Shown here: positions 7,136 through 13,757 of the stretch, one piece after another | Position numbering within the stretch: the stretch's first letter is position 1 | How the letters are laid out: each line of letters opens with the position of its first letter | Source: Deltaproteobacteria bacterium | GTDB lineage: Bacteria > Desulfobacterota > DSM-4660 > Desulfatiglandales > Desulfatiglandaceae | Direction of reading: 5' to 3' | Assembly: GCA_013349725.1 (NCBI GenBank) | Contig: DUZB01000050.1 | Location: 1 to 14,263, forward strand | DNA: 14,263 bases | The notes under the pieces: generated by a model | The model's input: only the letters and a program-made list of their open reading frames with translations | What the model was told of the DNA's origin: nothing | The model's database searches: none | Translations under genes and position numbers: made by a program

Positions 7136-8071
7136 ATGGATAACAAAAGCAAAAAAGTCGGCTTTATTGGTCTCGGGGCCATGGGTTTTGGTATGGCCTG
7201 CAACATTGTCAAATCAGGGGTTCCCACAACCGTTTACGATATCGATGAGAAAAAAGTCCGTGCGGTTACGGACAGGGGCGCTATGGCCTCTGAATCGATA
7301 GCATTACTCGCCCGCAATAGCGACGTGGTGATAACCATTCTTCCCGGTGAAGGCGCTGTAGAAAAGGTGTATTTGGGACAAAGCGGCCTTGTTGAGGATG
7401 GCAAGAAAGGCAGCATCCTGATAGATATGGGGACAACTTCAACAGGGCTTCTCGATAAAATAAGTAAACAGGTTGAAAACAAGGGGATAAAGCTGTTGGG
7501 AGCGCCTGTGAGCGGTGGGGCCATCGGCGCCGAGGAGGCCACGCTTACTATCATGGTTGGTGGTGATAAAGATGCCTTTGATAAGTGTCAAGGCATTTTA
7601 CAGGCCATGGGGAAGAAAGTGGTCTATACAGGGCCCCTGGGGACTGCAACCGTGGTCAAACTGGTAAATAACCTTCTTCTCTTCGTAAAATGTGCGGCCA
7701 TTGCCGAAGGATTTGTTCTGGGAGTCAAAGCAGGGGTATCCACCGATGTCCTTTACGATCTGATTACCTCCAGCAGTGGAACAGACTGGGCCCTTGAGAC
7801 GATCTTTTCCAGGTACGCCTTTCGCGGCAAATTCACACCGCCCAGCTTTGCGCTGGCAGGCGTGTTGAAGGACTTGGGTCTTGCCCGGAAAATGGCAAAA
7901 GAACTGGATGTTTCCACCGTGCTGGCGGACCTCAGCTATGAGCTCTTTGAAAAGGCGGTTGATGCTGGAAAAGGGGAAATGGATTTTTCCGCCATTCTAT
8001 CTCTTCTTGAAGAGCAGGCAGGGGTGAAAGTCCGGTTTGGCGACCGAGAAGAGTCGAATTCTGAAAGTTGA
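7136..8071 (+). CDS. NAD(P)-dependent oxidoreductase, 3-hydroxyisobutyrate dehydrogenase family
   Basis: This 311-residue protein has every landmark of the beta-hydroxyacid dehydrogenase family. These are the dinucleotide motif KVGFIGLGAMGFGMACNI (GLGAMG at 12-17), SDVVITILP, ILIDMGTTS, the substrate-binding GAPVSGG at 122-128, catalytic lysine K175 in VVKLVNNLL, and the C-terminal KDLGLARKMAKEL (K245). Family enzymes oxidise 3-hydroxyisobutyrate or reduce tartronate or succinate semialdehydes in the cytoplasm. D35 in VYDIDEKK, at the end of the second beta strand, suggests preference for NAD, which is inference. ATG 7136 is chosen because homology begins there; in-frame GTG 7121 and ATG 7085 overlap the preceding gene and add no family sequence. 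No strong ribosome-binding site precedes 7136, so it may be coupled to the PaaK-like gene 19 bp upstream. Last gene of the + cluster. Confidence 0.9.
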   Translation: MDNKSKKVGFIGLGAMGFGMACNIVKSGVPTTVYDIDEKKVRAVTDRGAMASESIALLARNSDVVITILPGEGAVEKVYLGQSGLVEDGKKGSILIDMGTTSTGLLDKISKQVENKGIKLLGAPVSGGAIGAEEATLTIMVGGDKDAFDKCQGILQAMGKKVVYTGPLGTATVVKLVNNLLLFVKCAAIAEGFVLGVKAGVSTDVLYDLITSSSGTDWALETIFSRYAFRGKFTPPSFALAGVLKDLGLARKMAKELDVSTVLADLSYELFEKAVDAGKGEMDFSAILSLLEEQAGVKVRFGDREESNSES

Positions 8072-8134
8072 TTCGTGAGGAGGAACGAAATAATTCGGCA
8101 AGAAAAAGCATCTGTTTTTTCGGCCGGCATCCCG

Positions 8135-9469
8135 TCACGATCCGTTCTTTCTGATGCCTCCTTTTTTCATCTTGTACCTGAGTACCCGTTCACTGATGCC
8201 CAAGCGTTCTGCTGCCCTGGTCTGAATCCAATCGCTCTTTTCCAGGGCCGAAAGGATCATTTCCTGCTCCACTGCTTCCAGTCTCTCAGCAAGGGAACCT
8301 TCGGTGGCGGTCTGAAAATGACGAATCTCTTGAGGAAGGTCTCCCGGTGTAATGGAGCGTCCCCTTGTTAGCGTGACGGTTCGTTGTACAATGTGCTCCA
8401 GTTCTCGCACATTCCCCGGAAACGGGTATTTTATGAGCATATCCACCGCCTCGGGGGTGAAATGCAAGGGGGTAGCGGCATAACGATCCAGAAAAAAGTC
8501 TAAGAATGCGGATATCTCCTGACGACGGTGCCGCAGAGGAGGGACCTCGATCTCAAGAACCCTGATCCGATAGAACAGGTCTTCCCTGAACTGCCCTTCA
8601 TCGACCATTTTTTTGAGGTTGCGGTTGGTGGCGGCGATCAGACGGACGTCCACATCGATCTCCTCTTCGCTGCCGACGCGGCTGATTTTCCCTTCCTGAA
8701 CTGCCCTTAGAAGTTTGGGTTGAAGGGAGAGCGGCATCTCACCGATCTCGTCCAGCATCAACGAGCCCCCATGAGCCAGTTCAAACCGGCCTTTCCGGTT
8801 GTTCGTGGCCCCGGTGAAGGCGCCCTTCACGTGTCCAAACAGCTCGCTTTCAAAGAGGTTTTCGGGGATTGCCGCGCAGTTTACCACAATAAACGGCGCG
8901 TCGCCTCTGGGGCTTAAAAGGTGAATGAGATGTGCCACCAGTTGTTTTCCTGTCCCGGTTTCGCCCGCCACAAGAACCGGCCACTGACTTTGGGCTACCC
9001 GCCGCACCAGAGAAAGGACCTCTTTCATGGCCCGGCTTTCCGCCATGATCCTCAAGGGAAGGGGGACTTCTTCCATGGCTGCTTCAACCACCGCCACATC
9101 TTCATCTACCGCCGCCAGGTCTTCCATCTGCTGAATCTTTTTCAGGAGAACAGAGAGATCCACCGGTTTTTCCAGGAACTCAGAGGCGCCCAGCTTTAGG
9201 GCCGTCACCGCCATGTCCACATCCCCGAACGCCGTAATCATGATAACCCGTGCCGCAGGGTTTATGGCCTTCATTTTTTCCAGCACCTCATCCCCTCTGA
9301 GCCCGGGCATTCGGTGGTCTAACAGAACCAGATGGACCGGTTCCCGTTCAAAGAGCTTCAGGGCTTCCGGACCGTCCCGGGCCGCCAAAGTCTGGTAGCC
9401 CTGTTTGTCCAAAAAGCCCTTCAAAAGCTCCCTCTGGGTCGGATCATCATCTACAACGAGAATCTTCAT
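8135..9469 (-). CDS. sigma-54-dependent NtrC-family response regulator
   Basis: 444 residues in three domains. Receiver 1-115: acidic pocket DDD 7-9, phospho-acceptor D51 in LVLLDHRMPG, T79, K101. AAA+ domain about 138-375: Walker A GETGTGKQ at 169-176, sigma-54 contact loop GAFTGA at 216-221, Walker B SLMLDE, FREDLFYRIRVLEIEVPPLRHR, and FPGNVRELEH near 350-359. Fis-type DNA-binding helix-turn-helix at about 416-436 (TRAAERLGISERVLRYKMKK). The GAFTGA loop is intact, so it should activate sigma-54 promoters when phosphorylated. It starts at ATG 9469 behind GAGG (7 nt) and lies 38 bp after the histidine kinase, its obvious partner. It ends 63 bp from the convergent oxidoreductase gene. A sigma-54 promoter with an upstream palindrome at the head of this same strand (13689-13797) is its most likely target. 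Confidence 0.95.
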   Translation of the reverse strand: MKILVVDDDPTQRELLKGFLDKQGYQTLAARDGPEALKLFEREPVHLVLLDHRMPGLRGDEVLEKMKAINPAARVIMITAFGDVDMAVTALKLGASEFLEKPVDLSVLLKKIQQMEDLAAVDEDVAVVEAAMEEVPLPLRIMAESRAMKEVLSLVRRVAQSQWPVLVAGETGTGKQLVAHLIHLLSPRGDAPFIVVNCAAIPENLFESELFGHVKGAFTGATNNRKGRFELAHGGSLMLDEIGEMPLSLQPKLLRAVQEGKISRVGSEEEIDVDVRLIAATNRNLKKMVDEGQFREDLFYRIRVLEIEVPPLRHRRQEISAFLDFFLDRYAATPLHFTPEAVDMLIKYPFPGNVRELEHIVQRTVTLTRGRSITPGDLPQEIRHFQTATEGSLAERLEAVEQEMILSALEKSDWIQTRAAERLGISERVLRYKMKKGGIRKNGS

Positions 9470-9495
9470 GGGACGACCTCATATGAAACTTTGTT

Positions 9496-9530
9496 TCCAG
9501 TTTCCGGTTACCGGTTGCCAGTTGTCGGTT
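9496..9530. repeat. five tandem copies of a degenerate 7-bp repeat
   Basis: On the + strand the units are TCCAGTT, TCCGGTT, ACCGGTT, GCCAGTT and GTCGGTT, consensus NCCRGTT; on the - strand the consensus is AACYGGN. The kinase gene's stop codon (9508-9510) lies inside the array, so the last residues of the kinase (EPTTGNR) are encoded by repeat units and the rest forms most of the kinase-regulator gap. Confidence 0.75.
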
Positions 9531-11124
9531 CTCTCGTTCCCGCCGGCCTTTTTGCAGATTTGGGTGCGGGGAGGCAGACCGAAATTTCCACCATTCCCGT
9601 TTCCGGGACACTGACCTCCATATGCCCCCCGTGGGCCTCCACGATTCTTCGGGAGATGGTCAGTCCCAGACCGGTCCCGTCCGCCTTGGTAGTAAAATAG
9701 GGATCAAAAATACGATCCGCTTCTTCCGGTTTCAAGTCAAACCCGGCGTTTCTGACTCTGAAACAGGCATCCTCACCTTCCTTTTCCACCGTCAGTCGGA
9801 TAGAACCGCCCTCGGGCTGTGCCTCAATGGCATTTTTCAGGAGATTTTCCGCTACCTGCCCGAGAAGATCGGGATCACCTGACATCGATTCTTGGAAAGT
9901 GATCCGCCGCGACACGTAAATGCCTAACTCCCGGGCATGGGCAGAATAGAGATCGAGCATATCTTCCGCCAGCAGATCGAGACGCATGGCCCTTTTTGAA
10001 GCCCTCTGGGGACGTGCATATCTCAACAGGCCCTCCACACTGGCATTGGCGCGTTTGACGGAATCCAGCATCAGATCGACCAGATGCCGGTGGTCGTCCG
10101 GACTTTCTTCCCCCTCCATCCGGAGCCTTTGAAGACCCATCCCCAGGGCATTCAGAGGGTTCCGGATTTCGTGGGCAATCGCTGCTGCAGCCCGGCCTAA
10201 CGAGGCGTTTTCCCGCTCGGAAGAGATCTGCCTTTCAAACTGCTGGACCTGCATCAGGTGTGCGGCCTGGTAACGGTGAAGGAGCAGCGAAAGGATAACC
10301 CCCAGGGATGCAAGCGCTGCGCTGAAAAGAAAGAAATCGCGCCACAAACGTCCGATAGCCAGATGAAGATACCCCGCATCCAGTGCCACAGTAAGTTCTT
10401 TCCCCTCCATGGGCAAACGGGCTTCGGCAACCCTGAGATCGCCTTTATCTATAAAGGTTACGGCAGGCTCTCCCGGAAACCCTTTTCGGTCCGCAGAGGG
10501 TGTTTTCAGTTCCACATAACTCACACGGGGAATTCCTGCAATGGTCCTGATCACATTCTCCAGACCCAGGTGCTCCTGCATGATCCGGATCTGGGTGTCC
10601 GTGATCCCAACGGTTACGCACCCCGGACCCGCCTCTTTCGCCAACGAGAAGAGGTAGAGATGTTCCACCGGGTCGTGTTCGAGTTTGGAGGCCGGCATGC
10701 AGCCTGAGGGAGGTTTTCCCAGCCATCCGGTCGGACCCTCAACAATTTTTTCTCCCACCCTTTGTATGCTTATCCCTACCAGTCCAGCCTCTTTGGAAAA
10801 GGCGGCCAGCTCTTCCTGGTTAAAGGGCTCCACCTTATCCAGATAGTCCACAAAACGGGCCGTGTTTCCCAGAAAGGCCTCCAGAATGTCCTCTGCCGCT
10901 CTTTTGGAAAGGACACTTCCACGGGCACTGAGTTGGACCACCTCCGCCACCAGGACCGCATGTTCCCGGACATGTTCCAGGAAGTCTTTCCTGGCCTGCT
11001 GGACCTGCCACAGGAAATAGGCCATTACGGCACAGAACAGAAAGGCAAACACAAACAGATTGGCCATCCAGAGGGGGAACCTGCGTTTCCTATTTTCCAC
11101 GGCCTTTGCCACCTCCCCGGCCAC
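9508..11124 (-). CDS. membrane-bound sensor histidine kinase (NtrB/ZraS-like transmitter)
   Basis: The 538-residue protein has membrane segments at about 21-40 and 264-283 enclosing a roughly 220-residue periplasmic sensor region. This region has no named domain I can recognise; it holds two cysteines, C142 and C169. The cytoplasmic transmitter has the H box AIAHEIRNPLNALGMGL with H318, N box LLKNAIEA around N431, F box FDPYFTTK and G box DGTGLGLTIS at 482-490. This is the class that pairs with sigma-54 regulators. The GTG start at 11124 is preceded by GAGGA (7 nt) and overlaps the end of the preceding gene by 35 bp, indicating translational coupling. The C-terminus runs into a 7-bp tandem repeat, so the last residues are probably not functional. 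It presumably phosphorylates the regulator at 8135-9469 in response to an envelope signal. Confidence 0.92.
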   Translation of the reverse strand: MAGEVAKAVENRKRRFPLWMANLFVFAFLFCAVMAYFLWQVQQARKDFLEHVREHAVLVAEVVQLSARGSVLSKRAAEDILEAFLGNTARFVDYLDKVEPFNQEELAAFSKEAGLVGISIQRVGEKIVEGPTGWLGKPPSGCMPASKLEHDPVEHLYLFSLAKEAGPGCVTVGITDTQIRIMQEHLGLENVIRTIAGIPRVSYVELKTPSADRKGFPGEPAVTFIDKGDLRVAEARLPMEGKELTVALDAGYLHLAIGRLWRDFFLFSAALASLGVILSLLLHRYQAAHLMQVQQFERQISSERENASLGRAAAAIAHEIRNPLNALGMGLQRLRMEGEESPDDHRHLVDLMLDSVKRANASVEGLLRYARPQRASKRAMRLDLLAEDMLDLYSAHARELGIYVSRRITFQESMSGDPDLLGQVAENLLKNAIEAQPEGGSIRLTVEKEGEDACFRVRNAGFDLKPEEADRIFDPYFTTKADGTGLGLTISRRIVEAHGGHMEVSVPETGMVEISVCLPAPKSAKRPAGTREPTTGNR

Positions 11125-11497
11125 CGTACTGTCCTCGGCTCTTCCCGATACGCCGTCTTACCCCTGTCCGGTCCTGTCCATACCCCGTCTGTCCCAGGGC
11201 CTGCATATGCGTGGCGTTCAGCGCCCCTGTCTCTTGGCTATACCCCCCCCATACCCTGATCACATTGCCGGGCAGCAGGGATTTCGACAGACGGTCCGGG
11301 GGTATGGTCACTTCTACATTTTTCCTTCCATTTTCTCTGTTGTCCGGATTGTCCCCTTCATCCATGAGCTCCACGGAGATTTTTCCTGTGTCCCGGTCCA
11401 CGGAGAGGACGCGGCCTACAAAAAGATCCTCTGCTGACGCAGGAGAGACCAGGCCGTTTGCCGCGGCTAAGATCAGAAAGAATAGGATAGCCCGCAT
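11090..11497 (-). CDS. exported small protein, OB-fold-like, with Arg/Gly-rich tail
   Basis: 135 residues. A clear signal peptide (MRAILFFLILAAANGLVSPASA, cleavage after about residue 22) is followed by EDLFVGRVLSVDRDTGKISVELMD and VEVTIPPDRLSKSLLPGNVIRVWGG. This beta-strand-rich pattern resembles small exported OB-fold proteins. The final 30 residues are basic and Gly-rich (VRRRIGKSRGQYGGRGGGKGRGK). Its start overlaps the end of the beta-barrel gene by 25 bp and its end overlaps the kinase by 35 bp. No strong ribosome-binding site precedes ATG 11497, which fits coupling. Function unknown. The gene order suggests it is an envelope partner of the outer-membrane protein or a ligand or accessory of the kinase; this is inference. 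Confidence 0.72.
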   Translation of the reverse strand: MRAILFFLILAAANGLVSPASAEDLFVGRVLSVDRDTGKISVELMDEGDNPDNRENGRKNVEVTIPPDRLSKSLLPGNVIRVWGGYSQETGALNATHMQALGQTGYGQDRTGVRRRIGKSRGQYGGRGGGKGRGK

Positions 11498-12588
11498 TGA
11501 ATTACCGTCTGGGTATATGATTCATAATCGAGGGGGGCGTCTCCGGACTTCCACCCCAATTGACCGAAAAATTCCATATCTCCCCAAAACCTGCTGACCT
11601 GCAATCCGGCCGACCAACTGTAGTTGATACGTCTGACGCTGGTTATATTTTCCGGCACACTGTAGTATTGCGTCCGGTACCATGTTGCCTCAAACCCCAC
11701 CAGCCATAGCTCCGCCGGGGCCCAGGATAGGGCTGCTCCGGCCTGAATCTCTCTGAAAGATTCCATATCCAGAGAAGAATTCAGGTTTCCATATGCCCCG
11801 TACACCCGGCCGGTCAGGGTGGGCAGGATAAAGATATCGAGATCAACGCCCGTCACCATCAGGCGATTGTCCCGAGGGGGATAGGATTTGTTGAACTCAC
11901 TGTTCCCTTTGCCCTGATCCGACGGAGGTCCAGCCCATACCCACTCAGACCGGGTTGCCGCGGAAGAATTTTTTCCTCCGCCTCCGCCACCTCCTCCTTT
12001 GCCACCTCCTCCGCCATTATCCCCGTTTCTCCCCTGCCCTTTGCCGGAGAAGGGCTTTGCCCAGTTCAGATAGCTGAGCCATCGGAATGTCTGCTCAAAG
12101 CCCAACGTCAGTCTATTGGAGAGAATCCAGTCCGCTGCAACGCCGGCCATGGCCTCGTTGCGCTCGTCGGCTTCTATGAGCGCGTCACGGTATGCGGCCA
12201 CTTCTCCAATCAGAGAGGGCAGAAACCTTCCCTCTGCCAGGACATAAGAAAGTGCTGTCCCTGCCTGCAGACGGTAGTTGTCTCCCACGCTCCAGTAGTC
12301 CTGGTACCGTCCTTCCGCGGACAGATGCAGGGCCAGATCCTGGGACAGAACGAAGGAGTGCTGCGCTCCAAGGCCATAGACGGAAAATCCTGAGCCATCG
12401 GACGGATCAGTCAGGGCCGGATTGGAATCGTACCCCGCTGTCAGTTCAGCCAACAAGTCCACGGCTTCGGAAGGGGGTACCATCATAAAGAAACAGAAAA
12501 AGGCTGCGACCCCAATGCCTGAAAGGAAATAGTAATACGGCCTGCGCCGAGCAGGCCGTACGCGACGTACAGAGATCTTTTCCATCAT
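11473..12588 (-). CDS. outer-membrane beta-barrel protein with poly-Gly loop
   Basis: 371 residues. A basic N-terminus (RRVRPARRRP) and hydrophobic segment at about 20-40 ending PPSEA form a long signal peptide. The mature part begins VDLLAELTAGYDSNPAL, a start common in outer-membrane proteins. Alternating polar/aromatic strands follow (HLSAEGRYQDYWSVG, RLTLGFEQTFRWLSY, LVGFEATWYRTQYY, INYSWSAGLQVSRFW). The last residue is Phe in LSYSF, the BAM-recognised C-terminal signature. Between strands, residues 181-232 form a low-complexity insertion containing a near-continuous Gly run (about 192-205) flanked by Lys and Asn, probably an extracellular or periplasmic loop. The start has two adjacent ATGs (12588, 12585) without a good ribosome-binding site, and a strong hairpin lies in codons 10-18. 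I cannot name a family; a transport or anchoring role for the neighbouring secreted proteins is inference. Confidence 0.8.
   Translation of the reverse strand: MMEKISVRRVRPARRRPYYYFLSGIGVAAFFCFFMMVPPSEAVDLLAELTAGYDSNPALTDPSDGSGFSVYGLGAQHSFVLSQDLALHLSAEGRYQDYWSVGDNYRLQAGTALSYVLAEGRFLPSLIGEVAAYRDALIEADERNEAMAGVAADWILSNRLTLGFEQTFRWLSYLNWAKPFSGKGQGRNGDNGGGGGKGGGGGGGGKNSSAATRSEWVWAGPPSDQGKGNSEFNKSYPPRDNRLMVTGVDLDIFILPTLTGRVYGAYGNLNSSLDMESFREIQAGAALSWAPAELWLVGFEATWYRTQYYSVPENITSVRRINYSWSAGLQVSRFWGDMEFFGQLGWKSGDAPLDYESYTQTVIQCGLSYSF
12536..12560 (-). promoter_or_regulatory. perfect 10-bp-stem hairpin inside the start of the beta-barrel gene
   Basis: Arms TACGGCCTGC (12536-12545) and GCAGGCCGTA (12551-12560) pair perfectly around a 5-nt loop. 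It lies about 28 nt into the coding sequence, within reach of an initiating ribosome, and there is no U-tract downstream. It could limit translation initiation; it might also be a by-product of Arg/Pro codons. Confidence 0.5.
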
Positions 12589-12610
12589 AACTGATATACA
12601 CCCTGTAGCA

Positions 12611-12642
12611 GAAAAAGAAAAGGCCCCTCCCGGGGACCCTTT
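12611..12642 (-). terminator. intrinsic terminator-like hairpin
   Basis: On the - strand AAAGG-GT-CCCC pairs with GGGG-CCTTT around a GGGA loop (12642 to 12619), with a 2-nt bulge. It is followed by a T-rich run (TTCTTTTTC to 12611). It lies 44 bp after the end of the 12686-13123 gene and 23 bp before the beta-barrel gene. It would end or attenuate transcription from the upstream sigma-54 promoter and so lower expression of the downstream four genes relative to the two secreted proteins. Confidence 0.6.
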
Positions 12643-12685
12643 CCTGTTGCTTCAGATAAAAGTGTTGCGGTTATGGATGGTCACA

Positions 12686-13123
12686 TTATTCCGGTCGCGG
12701 TCCGTGTTTGCGCCACAGGGGCACACCCGTTTCAGGGTCACGTAAAAGAACCGTATCCTCTCCGACCGTTATGCTCGTTGCGATATTGCGCAGTTCATCA
12801 TTGTATTCGACCGCATATCCGCTCACGATAACGGTGTCACCCGCGACCGGCCGAATCACGCCTAATTCATCCCAGTAGCGCACGGGACCGATCCCGTAAA
12901 TGGTGACGTTTTCATCTGTGGTCGCAATAACCATTCCATCTCCCTGACATTCAGTCACATCACCCTGATAGGTAAAAGGCGTTCCGAGGGTAATGTCATG
13001 GATGGGACCGGTTCCGTTCCCGGCGCCATTGCCGCCGCCTTTCCCGTTTCCGGCAAGGCCCAGTCCTACACTCAAAAAGAACACCAACAATACGATCACG
13101 CTGCCTGTCAACATTTTTTTCAT
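12686..13123 (-). CDS. exported protein with Gly/Asn-rich N-terminus and beta-rich core
   Basis: 145 residues. Signal peptide MKKMLTGSVIVLLVFFLSVGLGLAG, then a mature N-terminus NGKGGGNGAGNGTG. A beta-rich core follows: TPFTYQGDVTECQGDGMVIATTDENVTIYGIGPVRYWDELGVIRPVAGDTVIVSGYAVEY, which looks like a small OB-fold-type exported domain (short strand, GD turn, DTVxVxGY). It then reads RNIATSITVGEDTVLLRDPETGVPLWR. The single mature cysteine sits in ECQGDG. ATG 13123 has GGAG 9 nt upstream. It follows the Gly/Ser-rich gene by 57 bp in the same direction and is followed by a terminator-like hairpin, so these two are probably the most highly expressed genes of the locus. Function unknown. Confidence 0.78.
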   Translation of the reverse strand: MKKMLTGSVIVLLVFFLSVGLGLAGNGKGGGNGAGNGTGPIHDITLGTPFTYQGDVTECQGDGMVIATTDENVTIYGIGPVRYWDELGVIRPVAGDTVIVSGYAVEYNDELRNIATSITVGEDTVLLRDPETGVPLWRKHGPRPE

Positions 13124-13180
13124 GATTCTCTTCTCCTTTTTCTTGGTTTGTAGGTTTTAAAAAAATCGTTCCATGAACTC

Positions 13181-13561
13181 CTAATTTGTCTGGTTTTTGC
13201 GTCCTTTTCCTTTGGACCCGCTGCCGTCACAATCGCCGGACCCTGAACCCTTCTTTGCGCCATACCCTGTTCCATCCTGGGGCCTTGGCGTAGATCCGCT
13301 CCCATCCTGGACGCCGTATCCGTTTCTGCTGCCGGAATTATCCCCTCCCTTTGATCCATTTCCTCCACTGCCGCTGCCGTCCCGGTTTCCACCGCGGGCA
13401 AGGACGACTGGCATCTGATCACAAACCTCTATGATTCCCGCCTTTTGGGAATTCCGATCGCCATCACCCGGAATCCCTGCCCAGCCTGCACCTTGATTGA
13501 TCCCGAAAAGCGCTGCCAGACCCAAACCTGCCAAAACCGCTATTTTTTTTCCCGTAACCAT
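13181..13561 (-). CDS. secreted Gly/Ser-rich low-complexity protein
   Basis: 126 residues from ATG 13561, chosen because AAAGGAGAAAG directly precedes it and the signal peptide (VTGKKIAVLAGLGLAALFGINQGAGWAG) then starts correctly; ATG 13609 would add 16 polar residues in front. After a short segment (IPGDGDRNSQKAGIIEVCDQMPVVLARGGN) the rest is low complexity. DGSGS occurs three times, with related QDGTGYG, GGNGSKGG and GSGSKGKGRK, and the protein ends QTN. Two cysteines, one before and one inside the repeats. No catalytic features. Probably an extracellular or cell-surface structural protein. It is the first gene behind the sigma-54 promoter and so the most direct output of the regulator. A mirror-image frame on the + strand (13197-13418) is Pro-rich and is a shadow. 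Confidence 0.75.
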   Translation of the reverse strand: MVTGKKIAVLAGLGLAALFGINQGAGWAGIPGDGDRNSQKAGIIEVCDQMPVVLARGGNRDGSGSGGNGSKGGDNSGSRNGYGVQDGSGSTPRPQDGTGYGAKKGSGSGDCDGSGSKGKGRKNQTN

Positions 13562-13580
13562 CTTTCTCCTTTCATTTGCT

Positions 13581-13596
13581 GCCGCTGTCAGGCGGC
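13581..13596 (-). promoter_or_regulatory. short leader hairpin before the first gene
   Basis: GCCGC-TGTCAG-GCGGC forms a perfect 5-bp stem with a 6-nt loop in the predicted 117-nt leader, about 10 nt upstream of the Shine-Dalgarno of the gene starting at 13561. It could stabilise the mRNA or modulate ribosome access; a chance repeat is possible. Confidence 0.3.
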
Positions 13597-13688
13597 TGTT
13601 GTTTCCCATAAAACCTTGGTAAAATTTAAACCAGAACAGTCCCTATCCCATCACCCAGCCGTCACCGGCCGTGTTTTCCAGTTATGAA

Positions 13689-13704
13689 AGCAAGACACAT
13701 GCCA
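13689..13704 (-). promoter_or_regulatory. sigma-54 (-24/-12) promoter
   Basis: Reverse strand from 13704 to 13689 reads TGGCATGTGTCTTGCT, against consensus TGGCACG-N4-TTGCW: a single mismatch, with exact GG-N10-GC spacing (GG 13703-13702, GC 13691-13690). Transcription should start near 13678, leaving a leader of about 117 nt before ATG 13561. It faces the operon that ends with a sigma-54-activating regulator. Confidence 0.85.
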
Positions 13705-13722
13705 TAAAAAGTATCGTAAATA

Positions 13723-13735
13723 TATCAGAATGTTA
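13723..13735 (+). promoter_or_regulatory. candidate IHF binding site
   Basis: TATCAGAATGTTA matches the IHF consensus WATCAANNNNTTR at all but one fixed position and lies in an AT-rich stretch between the upstream palindrome and the sigma-54 promoter, about 45-57 bp upstream of the predicted start. This is where IHF usually bends DNA at such promoters. The motif is degenerate, so chance is possible. Confidence 0.4.
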
Positions 13736-13757
13736 TATTGTATGGACCGTACATGGG

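Noticed and set aside
8072..8134. Bidirectional terminator between the convergent oxidoreductase and regulator genes
   Set aside because: Only a weak AAAAA/TTTTT pairing around GCATCTG was found; no GC-rich stem.
13197..13418. Pro-rich + strand frame resembling a low-complexity protein
   Set aside because: It is the antisense of the Gly/Ser-rich coding region, where Gly codons read as Pro; no start signals.
13120..13422. Reverse-strand frame rich in Arg, Glu and Thr overlapping the Gly/Ser-rich gene
   Set aside because: The alternative frame 13181-13561 has a good ribosome-binding site and signal peptide, so this one is a shadow of repetitive codons.
13181..13422. Possible CRISPR-like or minisatellite array, because of repeated GGATCC/GATCC-type words
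   Set aside because: The units are irregular in length and spacing and follow codons for DGSGS, so protein repeats explain them.
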